From Thiogranum sp. (GTDB taxonomy: Bacteria; Pseudomonadota; Gammaproteobacteria; DSM-19610), in NCBI GenBank assembly GCA_024102665.1, contig JAGFJP010000061.1:1-64000 (forward strand): 64,000 bases of DNA, in the 5' to 3' direction. The translations under genes and the position numbers were made by a program. Positions 39,551-48,430 of the stretch are shown here, piece by piece; position 1 is the first letter of the stretch, and every line of letters starts with the position of its first letter. The notes beneath the pieces are model-generated. The model saw only the letters and a list, made by a program, of their open reading frames with translations, did not search any database and had not been told where the DNA came from.

Positions 39551-40358
39551 GCTGTATCACAACACCGTGCGTCGTTCGATCGAGACATTGGGACGGCGTT
39601 TTGCAGCCGGGATCGAGGACATCGGACACTGCGCCGCCCTGCTGGCCGAGAGCGCGTTCTGGATATTGCTTGGACGCTGGTTCAAGCAGCGGGTTCGTTC
39701 GTCGGCGGTGATCCAGGAAATGATGAATATCGGCGTGAATGCCGTCCCCGTGCTGACGATTCTCGCTCTGGCGAATGGAGCGATGATGGCCATGCAGGGG
39801 ATATATACGCTGCGTGAGTTCGGTGGCGAGTCACAGGTCATATCAGGGATCGCTCTGTCGGTTACGCGCGAGTTCGGCGTTCTGATCGCAGGAATCGTGG
39901 TGGCGGCCCGATCGGGCTCTGCGATTGCCGCCCGCATCGGCACCATGCAGATGGCCCAGGAAATCGACGCCCTGCGCGTGATGGGAATTTCACCGGTACG
40001 CTACCTGGTCGCACCGATACTGGTGGCGATGCTTATCATGATGCCGCTATTGACGGTTCTTTCCAATACGATGGCGATTCTGGGTGGCGGCGCGTTTTCG
40101 GTCATGGAACTGCATATCAGCCTGGGTACCTATATTGAGAGGGTGCTGACGGTGCTCGCCCCTTCGGATCTCATGCAGGGATTGGGGAAAAGCCTGGTAT
40201 TCGGTGTATTGATCGCGTTGTTGGCAAGCAGCAATGGGTTCAGCGCGAACGGTGGTGCCGAAGGACTCGGGCGTGCAACGACCCGGTCTGTGGTTCTATG
40301 CATCGGCGCAATCGTTGTGGCGGATATGATTTTCACTTTCTTTCTGGTCGTTCGATGA
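39540..40358 (+). CDS. MlaE-type lipid ABC permease
   Basis: 272 residues from the GTG at 39540 (GAACGGG upstream); an ATG at 39513 would give 281 residues and overlap the STAS gene by 38 bp. Five membrane segments; the loop VTREFGVLIAGIVVAARSGSAIAARIGTMQMAQEIDALRVMGISPVRYL (shown in pieces by family) is the MlaE hallmark: REFGVLIAGIVVAARSGSA and MQMAQEIDALRVMGISPV. There is no N-terminal STAS extension, unlike the permease at 30736. Its stop overlaps the ATPase start (ATGA). Confidence 0.9.
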   Translation: MATELYHNTVRRSIETLGRRFAAGIEDIGHCAALLAESAFWILLGRWFKQRVRSSAVIQEMMNIGVNAVPVLTILALANGAMMAMQGIYTLREFGGESQVISGIALSVTREFGVLIAGIVVAARSGSAIAARIGTMQMAQEIDALRVMGISPVRYLVAPILVAMLIMMPLLTVLSNTMAILGGGAFSVMELHISLGTYIERVLTVLAPSDLMQGLGKSLVFGVLIALLASSNGFSANGGAEGLGRATTRSVVLCIGAIVVADMIFTFFLVVR

Positions 40359-41170
40359 ACAGTCCTCGGCAACAGGCCGCGGCGCCGGTCATAGAAGTGG
40401 AAAACCTGGTCACCTGTTACGGTGAGCAGAGAATACTGGACGATGTGTCGCTGACAGTAAACGAAGGCGAAATCATGGTAATCATGGGAGGGAGCGGTTC
40501 GGGGAAGTCGACCTTGTTGCGTTACCTCGTCGGTCTCCATTCGGTGAACCAGGGGGTCATCAGGATACTGGGCAAGGATATCAGTAAATTGCGTAGCGGC
40601 GAGTGGCTGCAGCTGAGAAAAAAAATCGGTGTGTCTTTCCAGGGAGGCGCACTGTTCAACTCAATGAATGTGGGTGACAACGTGTGCATGCCGTTGCGTG
40701 AACATACTTCGCTCGACGAAAGGACCATGCGCATTATCAGTCGCATGAAGCTGGAAGTGGTCAATCTTTCCGGTTTCGAGCACCTGATGCCGGCGCAACT
40801 GTCTGGAGGCATGGTGAAGAGAGCGGCCCTGGCGCGAGCGATCGTCATGGATCCGACTATCGTGTTTTTCGACGAACCGTCCGCGGGTCTGGACCCGGTT
40901 GTCGCCTCGGAGCTGGACGAGCTGATATTGCAGATCCGGGACGCTCTTAACGTGACTGTAGTGGTTGTCACCCACGAGCTCGAGAGCGCGTTCAAGATCG
41001 CCGACCGGATGGCGATTCTCGATCGCGGACGCGTGCTGATGGTGGGATCCGTCGACGAAGTACGCCAATCGAATGATCAGCGGGTGCGAAACCTTTTGAA
41101 CCGGAAATCAGCGCAGGAACCGGTCAACGCCGATGACTATCTGCGGCGCCTGACGGGCGGGGTTATGTAG
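40355..41170 (+). CDS. MlaF-type lipid ABC transporter ATPase
   Basis: 271 residues from the ATG at 40355 that overlaps the permease stop; the frame open from 40298 lies inside the permease gene. Walker A GGSGSGKST, MlaF-type signature LSGGMVKRAALARAI, Walker B IVFFDEPSAGLDP, switch His VVTHELESAF. The C-terminal ~40 residues extend beyond the core. Energises the MlaE-type permease of the same operon; MlaF ATPases are known to bind a STAS protein. Confidence 0.93.
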   Translation: MNSPRQQAAAPVIEVENLVTCYGEQRILDDVSLTVNEGEIMVIMGGSGSGKSTLLRYLVGLHSVNQGVIRILGKDISKLRSGEWLQLRKKIGVSFQGGALFNSMNVGDNVCMPLREHTSLDERTMRIISRMKLEVVNLSGFEHLMPAQLSGGMVKRAALARAIVMDPTIVFFDEPSAGLDPVVASELDELILQIRDALNVTVVVVTHELESAFKIADRMAILDRGRVLMVGSVDEVRQSNDQRVRNLLNRKSAQEPVNADDYLRRLTGGVM

Positions 41171-41172
41171 CC

Positions 41173-42120
41173 GTGAAAAGAGAAAATGTAAACTATTTTG
41201 CTGTCGGTTTGTTTGTCTTGGCGGGTTTCGCGTTATTGCTGTATGTGCTTTTCCGTATCGGCAGCCGTTCCGGGGAGTACGATGTTTACTATACTTTCTA
41301 CCCGAACGTCGCCGGCATTTCCAGCGGTTCCCACGTCGCCTATGAGGGTTACGTGTTCGGACACGTCGCGAACATTCAGCCGGAGCAGGGAGAAAACGGA
41401 ACGCGATATCAGGTGGAGCTTCGCGTCCGTAAGAACTGGCGGATTCCGGAGGATAGCGTTGCGCGTATCCACTCGGATGGGTTGCTTTCAGACACTGTCG
41501 TCAATATCGATGAGGGGACGTCGATGAGCTTCCTGGCGCCGGGTGACGTCCTTCAGGGCGTTCGTGGAGTCGACTTCTTTGCAACGGTGGGTGCGCTGGC
41601 GGGGGATGTCGGCGAACTGGGCGAGAACACATTGCGTCCGTTGCTGGAATCCCTGAACAATACGGTACAACAGTTAGGCAGTGATCTGGGCTCCAGGGTG
41701 CCGGCTATCCTCGACGATGTGCAGGCGCTGGTTGTCAAGCTGGACACGAGCGCAACGCATCTTTCCGGAATACTGAACGACGAAACCGAGCAGACGGCGC
41801 AGAAGATAATTGCGAATGTAGACCAGGCCTCCGCCGATTTCCGTGCTCTGACCAGCGGGCTCATGGAAGTCAAGGATGACACCAGGCGACTTGTGAGCAG
41901 ACTCGACAAGTTGATGTCCGAAAGTGGTCCGGATCTTCGGGAGTCACTCGCTGATCTGCGTCACCTGCTCGAACAGGTTTCGCGTTACAGCGATGGCATC
42001 ATGCGCAACCTGGAGAGCACCAGTCGCAATGTGAACGAGTTCAGCAGGCAGTTGCGTGAAAACCCGCGGCGGCTGATCAGTGGGTCCGCCCCCAGGGACG
42101 AAGGAGTGCGCCGTGACTAG
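41173..42120 (+). CDS. MCE/MlaD family lipid-binding protein
   Basis: 315 residues from a GTG two bases after the ATPase stop. N-terminal anchor (YFAVGLFVLAGFALLLYVLF), one MCE domain (residues about 38-115; YPNVAGISSGSHVAYEGYVFG) and a long helical tail to residue 300. The family's phospholipid-handling ring protein. Overlaps the following lipoprotein gene by 8 bp. Confidence 0.92.
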   Translation: MKRENVNYFAVGLFVLAGFALLLYVLFRIGSRSGEYDVYYTFYPNVAGISSGSHVAYEGYVFGHVANIQPEQGENGTRYQVELRVRKNWRIPEDSVARIHSDGLLSDTVVNIDEGTSMSFLAPGDVLQGVRGVDFFATVGALAGDVGELGENTLRPLLESLNNTVQQLGSDLGSRVPAILDDVQALVVKLDTSATHLSGILNDETEQTAQKIIANVDQASADFRALTSGLMEVKDDTRRLVSRLDKLMSESGPDLRESLADLRHLLEQVSRYSDGIMRNLESTSRNVNEFSRQLRENPRRLISGSAPRDEGVRRD

Positions 42121-42727
42121 CAGCCTGCGTTACCTTGTCCTGAGTCTCGCTTTAGCGCATGCCGGCTGCACCGGGACGCCCCCTATCCCGGAGGACAGGT
42201 TCTACGAGCTTGGCGCCACCTCGCCCGAACTGCCGCGGTCGAGTCCGGTGCTTAATGGCGGACTGACTGTAGAGCCGGTGATGACAGATCCCATGCGCGG
42301 CGGCAGAGCGATTGTCTATCGCCACAACGGGAAACCGCTGGAACTGAGGCGCTACCATTACGAATTCTGGGTGGATGATCCCCCGGCGATGCTGCGGCGG
42401 GCTCTGGTCAGCTATCTGGCCGGCAGCGGCGTCGCCGATGTGGTGAAAGACGGCAACCTGCGCAGCGGCACCGATTACCGGCTGCGGACAAGCCTTCTGC
42501 GTTTCGAACACTTGGTCGGAGCCACGCCGCCGGCATTCGAAGTGGAAATGGCAGTGACGCTGTATTCGCGTCGCGCCGACGCGGTTCTGCTCAGCAAGGT
42601 TTACCACCAACGCCAGGAGGCTCGGGAAGGCGACATGCACACGGTGGCGCTGGCGATGCAGTCTGCGCTGGATTCGATTTTCCATTCAATGGCAACGGAT
42701 ATCGACTCTCTCGATATCAGACTGTGA
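42113..42727 (+). CDS. ABC-type transport auxiliary lipoprotein (PqiC/DUF330-like)
   Basis: 204 residues from the GTG at 42113 (GAAGGAG upstream, overlapping the MCE stop). Signal peptide with lipobox-like LAHAGC, Cys near residue 19. The mature part (EDRFYELGATSPELP, RAIVYRHNGKPLELRRYHYEFWVDDPPAMLRRAL in pieces, LLRFEHL) matches the ABC-type auxiliary component family that follows MCE genes, as PqiC does. Likely anchored in the outer membrane and contacting the MCE tunnel. Last gene of the partner-switch/Mla operon. Confidence 0.87.
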   Translation: MTSSLRYLVLSLALAHAGCTGTPPIPEDRFYELGATSPELPRSSPVLNGGLTVEPVMTDPMRGGRAIVYRHNGKPLELRRYHYEFWVDDPPAMLRRALVSYLAGSGVADVVKDGNLRSGTDYRLRTSLLRFEHLVGATPPAFEVEMAVTLYSRRADAVLLSKVYHQRQEAREGDMHTVALAMQSALDSIFHSMATDIDSLDIRL

Positions 42728-42763
42728 TGGATGCGACTGCGCCGCGCGTCTAGAATATCAGGC

Positions 42764-44977
42764 ATGGTAGCCAGAGCTGATACGACAAATCTTCCCCACG
42801 GACAGCCTCCCGATCTCGAAGCCTGGCTGGATACCGTGGCTCAGGGACGTGACGAATCCCAAAGGCAGTTCCTGCGGCGGGCACTCGAGCGTGCGCGCCT
42901 TGCGCATCGCGAGCAAACCCGTGCCTCCGGGGAACCGTATCTGGTGCACTGTCTGGCCGTCGCGGAGATCGTTCACCACCTCAAACTGGATCAGGAAGCG
43001 ATCGCTGCCGCCATTCTGCATGATGTGGTCGAAGACACGGGCATTACCCTGGACTCGATCAGGGAGGAGTTCGGCGACGGCGTCGCGCGCCTGGTCGATG
43101 GCGTCACCAAGATGGGACGAATCGGCGAAATCAGCGAACCCGTTGATCACAAGCATGCTGCCAAATCAACCCATTCCGAAAGCGTACGCAAACTGCTGCT
43201 CGCGATGGCGGAAGATGTTCGTGTGGTATTGATCAAGCTGGCTGATCGCCTGCACAACATGCGCACGCTGCGCTACCTCAGCGAGGAGCGTCAACGCCGC
43301 ATCGCCCGTGAAACACTGGACATTTTTGCGCCTCTCGCCAATCGCCTGGGTATCTGGCAGGTCAAGTGGGAACTCGAGGACCTGTCGTTGCGTTATCTTG
43401 ATCCGGATGCATACCACCGGATTGCATCGTTGCTTGATGGCCGACGTATCGACAGAGAGCGGCATATCGAGGAAGTGAAAACACGGTTGTACAGCGCATT
43501 CAAGGCCGCCGGCATCGAGGCGGACATCAGCGGACGACCGAAACATATCTACAGCATATGGCGCAAAATGCAGCGCAAGAATGTCCATTTCCATGAGATA
43601 TTCGATGTGCAGGCGGTGCGCGTACTCGTCGATCAGCCTCGCGACTGCTATGCGGCGCTCGGTATCGTTCATAGTTTGTGGCACCATATTCCTCATGAGT
43701 TCGACGACTATATCGCCAATCCGAAATCGAACAATTACCAGTCGCTTCATACCGCGGTGATAGGGCCCGAGGGCCGGGCGGTTGAAGTGCAGATTCGCAC
43801 CCGTGAAATGCATGAGCACGCCGAACTCGGGATTGCGGCGCACTGGATGTATAAGGAAGGTGCGCGCCATGATGCCGGATTTGAACGCAAGGTTCTCTGG
43901 TTGCGTCAGTTGCTGGAATGGAAAGATGAGGAGCCGTCTGCGGACGAGTTCGTCGACCGCTTCAAGTCGGAATCGGTCGAGGAGCGCGTTTACGTGCTGA
44001 CTCCGCAAGGCCGCGTCATCGATATGCCTGCAGGCGCGACTGCGCTTGACTTCGCCTATCACGTTCATACAGACGTCGGACACCGTTGTCGTGGGGTAAA
44101 GGTAAACGGTCGCATCGTGCCGCTATCCTATGAACTGAGCAGCGGGGAGCAGGTGGAAGTGCTCACCGGTACTCAGGCCAGGCCAAGCAGGGACTGGATT
44201 AATCCTCACCTCGGCTATTTGAAGACATCCCGGGCGCGGTCCAAGGTACGACACTGGATCAAACACCAGGATCGCGATATCAATATCGCCGCTGGCCGCT
44301 CGGCGCTGGAGCGGGAACTGCATCGCCTGGGACTGTCAAACGCTAAACTCGAAGAAGTGGCATCGCGGTTGAACTTCAGCGATGTCGACGGCCTGATGGC
44401 TGCGCTGGGACGCGGAGAAACGCAGACAGGGCATGTCGTCAATGCAATCATGGGCCTCGCCGAGAGCGGTACCGAAGAGCAGGTGCCGTCGTCACTGCCG
44501 GGTCGGCGATCTACGCATCCCAGAGAGGCGGGTGACTTCAAGATTCTTGGTGTCGGAAACCTGCTCACCAACACTGCTCGCTGTTGTCGTCCCGTGCCCG
44601 ATGACTCCATTGTCGGGTACATTACGCGGGGAAGGGGAGTAACTATACATCGCAGCGATTGCCCCAATGTCTTGCGGCTGAAAGAACAGGACCGCGAGCG
44701 CTTTATAGACGTCGAGTGGGGCGATGCTCCTGCCAGCGTGTTTCCGGTTGATATCAGTATCACTGCCTATGACCGACCCGGGTTGCTGCGTGACGTGTCG
44801 AATGTACTCGCCAACGACAAGATCAACATGCTCGGCGTGAATACCTATACCGATAGAAAAGAGATGCTCGCGCACATGGAACTGCAGGCGGAGGTCACGG
44901 ATGTCGGACAGCTGAGCCGTGTGCTTGACCGGATCGGCCAGCTTTCGAATGTCATTGAGGTCAGACGCAAGGTCTGA
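42764..44977 (+). CDS. relA: RelA/SpoT family (p)ppGpp synthetase with intact HD domain
   Basis: 737 residues from the ATG at 42764 (an ATG at 42731 would add 11). Order: HD hydrolase domain (residues about 40-190: PYLVHCLAVAE, LHDVVEDT, KLADRLHNMRTL), synthetase domain (about 230-365: GRPKHIYSIWRKM, EFDDYIANPKSNNYQSLHT), TGS (about 395-455: VYVLTPQGRVIDMP), Cys/His region (ARCCRPVPDDSIVGY) and ACT (about 660-735). The EFDD motif is RelA-type, whereas bifunctional Rel/SpoT have RxKD; yet the HD residues lost in E. coli RelA are present. Lies 37 bp after the lipid-transport operon. Confidence 0.9.
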   Translation: MVARADTTNLPHGQPPDLEAWLDTVAQGRDESQRQFLRRALERARLAHREQTRASGEPYLVHCLAVAEIVHHLKLDQEAIAAAILHDVVEDTGITLDSIREEFGDGVARLVDGVTKMGRIGEISEPVDHKHAAKSTHSESVRKLLLAMAEDVRVVLIKLADRLHNMRTLRYLSEERQRRIARETLDIFAPLANRLGIWQVKWELEDLSLRYLDPDAYHRIASLLDGRRIDRERHIEEVKTRLYSAFKAAGIEADISGRPKHIYSIWRKMQRKNVHFHEIFDVQAVRVLVDQPRDCYAALGIVHSLWHHIPHEFDDYIANPKSNNYQSLHTAVIGPEGRAVEVQIRTREMHEHAELGIAAHWMYKEGARHDAGFERKVLWLRQLLEWKDEEPSADEFVDRFKSESVEERVYVLTPQGRVIDMPAGATALDFAYHVHTDVGHRCRGVKVNGRIVPLSYELSSGEQVEVLTGTQARPSRDWINPHLGYLKTSRARSKVRHWIKHQDRDINIAAGRSALERELHRLGLSNAKLEEVASRLNFSDVDGLMAALGRGETQTGHVVNAIMGLAESGTEEQVPSSLPGRRSTHPREAGDFKILGVGNLLTNTARCCRPVPDDSIVGYITRGRGVTIHRSDCPNVLRLKEQDRERFIDVEWGDAPASVFPVDISITAYDRPGLLRDVSNVLANDKINMLGVNTYTDRKEMLAHMELQAEVTDVGQLSRVLDRIGQLSNVIEVRRKV

Positions 44978-44991
44978 TCGAATGTAGCGAG

Positions 44992-45068
44992 TGGCGTCCC
45001 GGAGAGGATTCGAACCTCCGACCTAGCGCTTAGGAGGCGCTTGCTCTATCCATCTGAGCTACCGGGAC
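44992..45068 (-). tRNA. tRNA-Arg (anticodon CCT)
   Basis: 77-nt cloverleaf on the minus strand: acceptor GTCCCGG/CCGGGAC, D-arm GCTC..GAGC, anticodon arm AGCGC-CTCCTAA-GCGCT, T-arm GGAGG-TTCGAAT-CCTCT, discriminator G and encoded CCA. The anticodon CCT reads the Arg codon AGG. Upstream on the minus strand a TAGTAT-like -10 and a GC-rich discriminator are seen. Confidence 0.96.
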
Positions 45069-45216
45069 ATGCTGCGGCGAACATACTAGCAAAGCCGGCG
45101 GGAAGCAGCTAGTACGCTGCATCGCCGATCGGGAAAAACTTCAGGCAGTCTGGTCGCTTAAGGATGGTTCTTCGGGTAAGTTTGTGAGCGGCCGGTTTCT
45201 TGCTATATTCGGACTT

Positions 45217-45549
45217 GTGAACACGCCGCGCGTTACCTTGTCGATTCTGGACGCTTCCGAACCACTGCGAAAGCGCGCGCCGATTCATGATGAGCACGGC
45301 AAAGCGCTTTCCGACTTCATGGTCATATTTCCCGGGTTGCGCGAGAAACCCCGCCCGCGGATTCAGGAGACCACGGAGGACATCCACAACGTGTTAACCA
45401 GTTTCGGTGATGCGATCGTATTCGCTGAATTGAATCTGGCGATCAACCTTCTTTGGGTATCCATTCGACCGATAGCCGGGATTCGTTTCCAGATCTCGGA
45501 AGCGCTGCGAGCGCGTATTCCAAGTGCCCGTATCGTATCGCACATTTAA
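45217..45549 (+). CDS. Hypothetical small protein next to sthA
   Basis: 110 residues from GTG at 45217; GTG at 45184 or the TTG at 45238 are other possible starts. The protein looks genuine: VTLSILDASEPLRKRAPIHDEHG, SDFMVIFPGLREKPRPRIQET, VFAELNLAINLLWVSIRPIAG, with a regular alternation of charged and hydrophobic residues and no low-complexity. It has no signal peptide or membrane segment. I do not recognise a named family. It ends 91 bp before sthA. A TATATT at 45204-45209 may be its -10 box. Confidence 0.6.
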   Translation: MNTPRVTLSILDASEPLRKRAPIHDEHGKALSDFMVIFPGLREKPRPRIQETTEDIHNVLTSFGDAIVFAELNLAINLLWVSIRPIAGIRFQISEALRARIPSARIVSHI

Positions 45550-45640
45550 CAACTGAACTCTTTCTGGATACCGGGCTGGCGGGCAATGCGCGATTTCGTA
45601 ATATCGTACCTCGCCGGGCTTGCTGACTTCGGAGCGCCTC

Positions 45641-47038
45641 ATGGCAGATTTTGATTATGATTTGCTGGTTATCGGGTCCGGTCCCGGTGGGCAGAGTGCG
45701 GCCTGTGAAGCGGGCAGTCTCGGTAAACGGGTTGGTCTCATCGAGCGCAAGCCGTACATCGGAGGCGTCAGTCTCCAGACCGGCACCATTCCCAGCAAAG
45801 CCCTGCGCGAGGCTGCGTATCTGACGTCCCGTTTTGCAGCCCGTGGTATGCGGAAGCCAGCCCAACTGAGCGGGCGAATCCACAGTGGCTTTCTTGCTGA
45901 AGCGATGGGCCGCAAACAACACGTCATCGAAAGCCAGGAAGCGCTGCTGCTGAATCAACTGATGGCGGCCGGCGTGACTCTATTGCCTGGAGAAGCGTCA
46001 TTCCACGACGCGCACACTCTCAACATTACCCGTTCGAACGGCGAAGTTGATCAACTCCGTGCTCGCGTGATCATCTTGGCCACCGGATCTCGCCCGCGAC
46101 GCCCGCCAGAAGTTCCTTTCGACAAGCAAAGAGTACTGGATTCGTCTTCGATTCTGAAACTGCGGCGCCTGCCCGAGCGGATGCTGGTCATCGGGGGAGG
46201 AGTGATCGCCTGTGAATTCGCAACCATGTTTGCGCCGCTTGGTGTCCGTGTACAACTGGTGGATTCGCACGACCACCTGCTCGCCTACCTGGACAGGGAC
46301 ATCCAGCAGATTCTTGAGCAGGATATGCTGGATATGGGTATTCAGCTCTATATGCAGACACGTGTGGACACGGTCCGCCGGGATGGCGATCGCATTCTGG
46401 TCAATACCAGCCGCGGCGATGTTCTGGAGGCTGATGTTCTGTTATATGCGCTGGGACGCAAGCCCAACTATAGTGGTTTGAATCTGGCCGCGGCAGGATT
46501 GACCGCTGACGACAATGGCTGGGTACAATTGAATGAGCAGCACCAGACATGCCAGTCTCACATTTATATCATCGGTGACCTCGCGGGTTGGCCGTCTCTC
46601 GCATCGACAGCCATGGAACAGGGGCGTGGCGCCGTGAGGCATGCATTTTCCCGGGAGCAGATGCGCCATCCGGGAAGGCTCCCCATGGCTATCTACACGA
46701 TTCCCGAGCTCTCGTATGTGGGAAGAACCGAGCGCGAACTTCGCGAGCAGGGGGTTCCGTATGTCGTTGGCCGGGCGCTTTTTTGCGAGACTGCACGCGG
46801 TCAGATCATTGGCGAAGAACGTGGATTCATGAAGCTGTTGGCAGGCAGACACAATCATGCGCTGCTGGGCGTGCACATCATCGGCGAATCGGCGAGCGAA
46901 TTGGTTCACGTAGGGCAGATCGCCATGAACTGTGAATCGACAGTAGAACTCCTGGCGGACACGGTATTCAACTATCCCACCCTGGCGCAGTGCTACAAGA
47001 CTGCTGCACTGGACTGCTTGAGGCAGCTTTCGATCTGA
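45641..47038 (+). CDS. sthA: Soluble pyridine nucleotide transhydrogenase
   Basis: 465 residues from the ATG at 45641 (MADFDYD, CGGAG upstream), the length of E. coli SthA. FAD site LLVIGSGPGGQSAACEAGSLGK; TGTIPSKALREAA is the SthA signature, and the redox Cys pair of related lipoamide dehydrogenases is absent (GGVSLQTGTIPSK). NAD site VIGGGVIACEFATMFAPLGVRV; C-terminal dimer domain from about residue 340. It equilibrates NADPH and NADH pools. Confidence 0.96.
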   Translation: MADFDYDLLVIGSGPGGQSAACEAGSLGKRVGLIERKPYIGGVSLQTGTIPSKALREAAYLTSRFAARGMRKPAQLSGRIHSGFLAEAMGRKQHVIESQEALLLNQLMAAGVTLLPGEASFHDAHTLNITRSNGEVDQLRARVIILATGSRPRRPPEVPFDKQRVLDSSSILKLRRLPERMLVIGGGVIACEFATMFAPLGVRVQLVDSHDHLLAYLDRDIQQILEQDMLDMGIQLYMQTRVDTVRRDGDRILVNTSRGDVLEADVLLYALGRKPNYSGLNLAAAGLTADDNGWVQLNEQHQTCQSHIYIIGDLAGWPSLASTAMEQGRGAVRHAFSREQMRHPGRLPMAIYTIPELSYVGRTERELREQGVPYVVGRALFCETARGQIIGEERGFMKLLAGRHNHALLGVHIIGESASELVHVGQIAMNCESTVELLADTVFNYPTLAQCYKTAALDCLRQLSI

Positions 47039-47067
47039 GTATCTACATCGTGCGGCAACGGGAATCG

Positions 47068-47091
47068 GCAGTTCAGCTGATCATGAACTGC
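47068..47091. other. Perfect 8-bp inverted repeat between convergent sthA and tRNA-Ala
   Basis: GCAGTTCA (47068-47075), 8-nt loop, TGAACTGC (47084-47091). No T-tract on either side, so terminator function for sthA or the tRNA is only possible, not shown. Confidence 0.35.
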
Positions 47092-47104
47092 TGGGTATGG
47101 GAAA

Positions 47105-47180
<76 letters not shown>

Positions 47181-47545
47181 AAAAAAACAACGACCGAGAC
47201 ACCCCTGATCGGCTCGCCCTTCCATGTCATGTCATCCTGGCACAGCGTTGGCGTCTGAAAGCGTATGAATCCGCAGGGGAAGCCCATTTCTGGGCTGAAG
47301 ATTATACCGATCCAAACAGGTCTGATAAAGCGATATTTCGCGATTTGCAGAGTTGCTTACCAGGCTGGGACAATCCCCTTTTCAATGCGCATCTGCCGAC
47401 ATTCTATGGTGATGTAGCCGCCTCCCGGGTAGCCGCATGCGGAACTCGACGCTCGAAACAAATCCCGCCAATAGTTGATACATCCATTGTGGACGCCTTC
47501 TCTGAATCATGACAATCCCCGGCATCCGGTTCCTGCGATCGCCCG
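47181..47545. other. Intergenic region, no gene seen
   Basis: 365 bp between tRNA-Ala and the lipoprotein gene, both on the minus strand. The short open frames here have no ribosome-binding sites or protein-like composition. A small hairpin AGCCCA-TTTC-TGGGCT occurs near 47281-47296. The tRNA promoter should lie just after 47180, but I see no good match. Confidence 0.4.
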
Positions 47546-48430
47546 TCACAATGGAGACGCCGCAGAATGGGAAACACGCATATGGTGCAGGCGATCCAGG
47601 ATATCCGGCCATATTTCAAGCCAACAGCATCGGTGGTCAAAACCCGGAATCACTGTAACGCTGGAATTGGCCTGTTTTGCCACAGCTGTGCTAACGAGGC
47701 CGGGAGGTACGTTTTTATCCAGTTCGCCCGCGTAATGCAGCTGGACGATATCCGGATGCAACGGAGCTGCCAGAGCGGGGTTCATCGATCCGGGCAATGG
47801 CAGATAGCCGTGCAGCTCGGTCCACGAATCGACATCCAGATTGGCTGCCAATGTCACCACGGCGCGCACGGTGGGCAAACGATCGGCAATCAGCATGGCG
47901 AGCGTTCCGCCACCGCTGTAGCCGATAAGAACCAGGTCGGATGCGTCGTAACGGGCCCGAAGGTGTGCGATCGCGGAGGTCATACTGGCGACTACCGTCT
48001 CGGAGTATCGCGCGTTGGTCCAGAGCGCTTTTGTGCACGCCGCAGAAATCAGCCCATGATAGCAGGGACGACCAATGTACACCGCGGGTGACGGATCAAC
48101 CTTCATCAGCTGCAGTGTTAACGGATCTGTTGGTGTAGGATCGTGAGCGATCCATCGACCATCCAACCAGGGTGAGCCGTCGCCATCCAGGTAGATGTGC
48201 AGAGTGTGCCGTGGCTGTCCGGGTTTCAGAAAAACAGCATGGGAAAAACCCTTGCCGGGCACCGTTTCCCGCGTAAACGCCAAGCTCGTTGCCGCTGCAT
48301 CGAAACGCGCTGCGGGCGTCGCGCACGCAGTGAGTGCGCACACAAGCAGCATCAATGAATGACGCCATCCATCGTGGCCGCGAGTTCCTGTGGCGCCTGA
48401 TCTGATTGCCCTGGTTACCAGAAGTTGCAC
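47546..48430 (-). CDS. Putative lipoprotein with alpha/beta-hydrolase fold
   Basis: Up to 294 residues from GTG at 48430; the ATG at 48352 gives 268 residues and a short lipoprotein signal LLVCALTAC with Cys at the lipobox. The body shows LHIYLDGDGSPW (oxyanion region), DLVLIGYSGGGTLAMLIADRL with the nucleophile Ser in GYSGGG, an Asp in HYAGELDKNVPP and the His in VIPGFDHRCCW, so a Ser-Asp-His triad can be drawn. Likely an envelope esterase or peptidase-like enzyme; the substrate is unknown. Its neighbours give no clue. Confidence 0.8.
   Translation of the reverse strand: MQLLVTRAIRSGATGTRGHDGWRHSLMLLVCALTACATPAARFDAAATSLAFTRETVPGKGFSHAVFLKPGQPRHTLHIYLDGDGSPWLDGRWIAHDPTPTDPLTLQLMKVDPSPAVYIGRPCYHGLISAACTKALWTNARYSETVVASMTSAIAHLRARYDASDLVLIGYSGGGTLAMLIADRLPTVRAVVTLAANLDVDSWTELHGYLPLPGSMNPALAAPLHPDIVQLHYAGELDKNVPPGLVSTAVAKQANSSVTVIPGFDHRCCWLEIWPDILDRLHHMRVSHSAASPL

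Noticed and set aside
45109-45387. 92-codon minus-strand frame overlapping the small protein before sthA
   Set aside because: The plus-strand frame has the better protein-like pattern; this one reads as its reverse.
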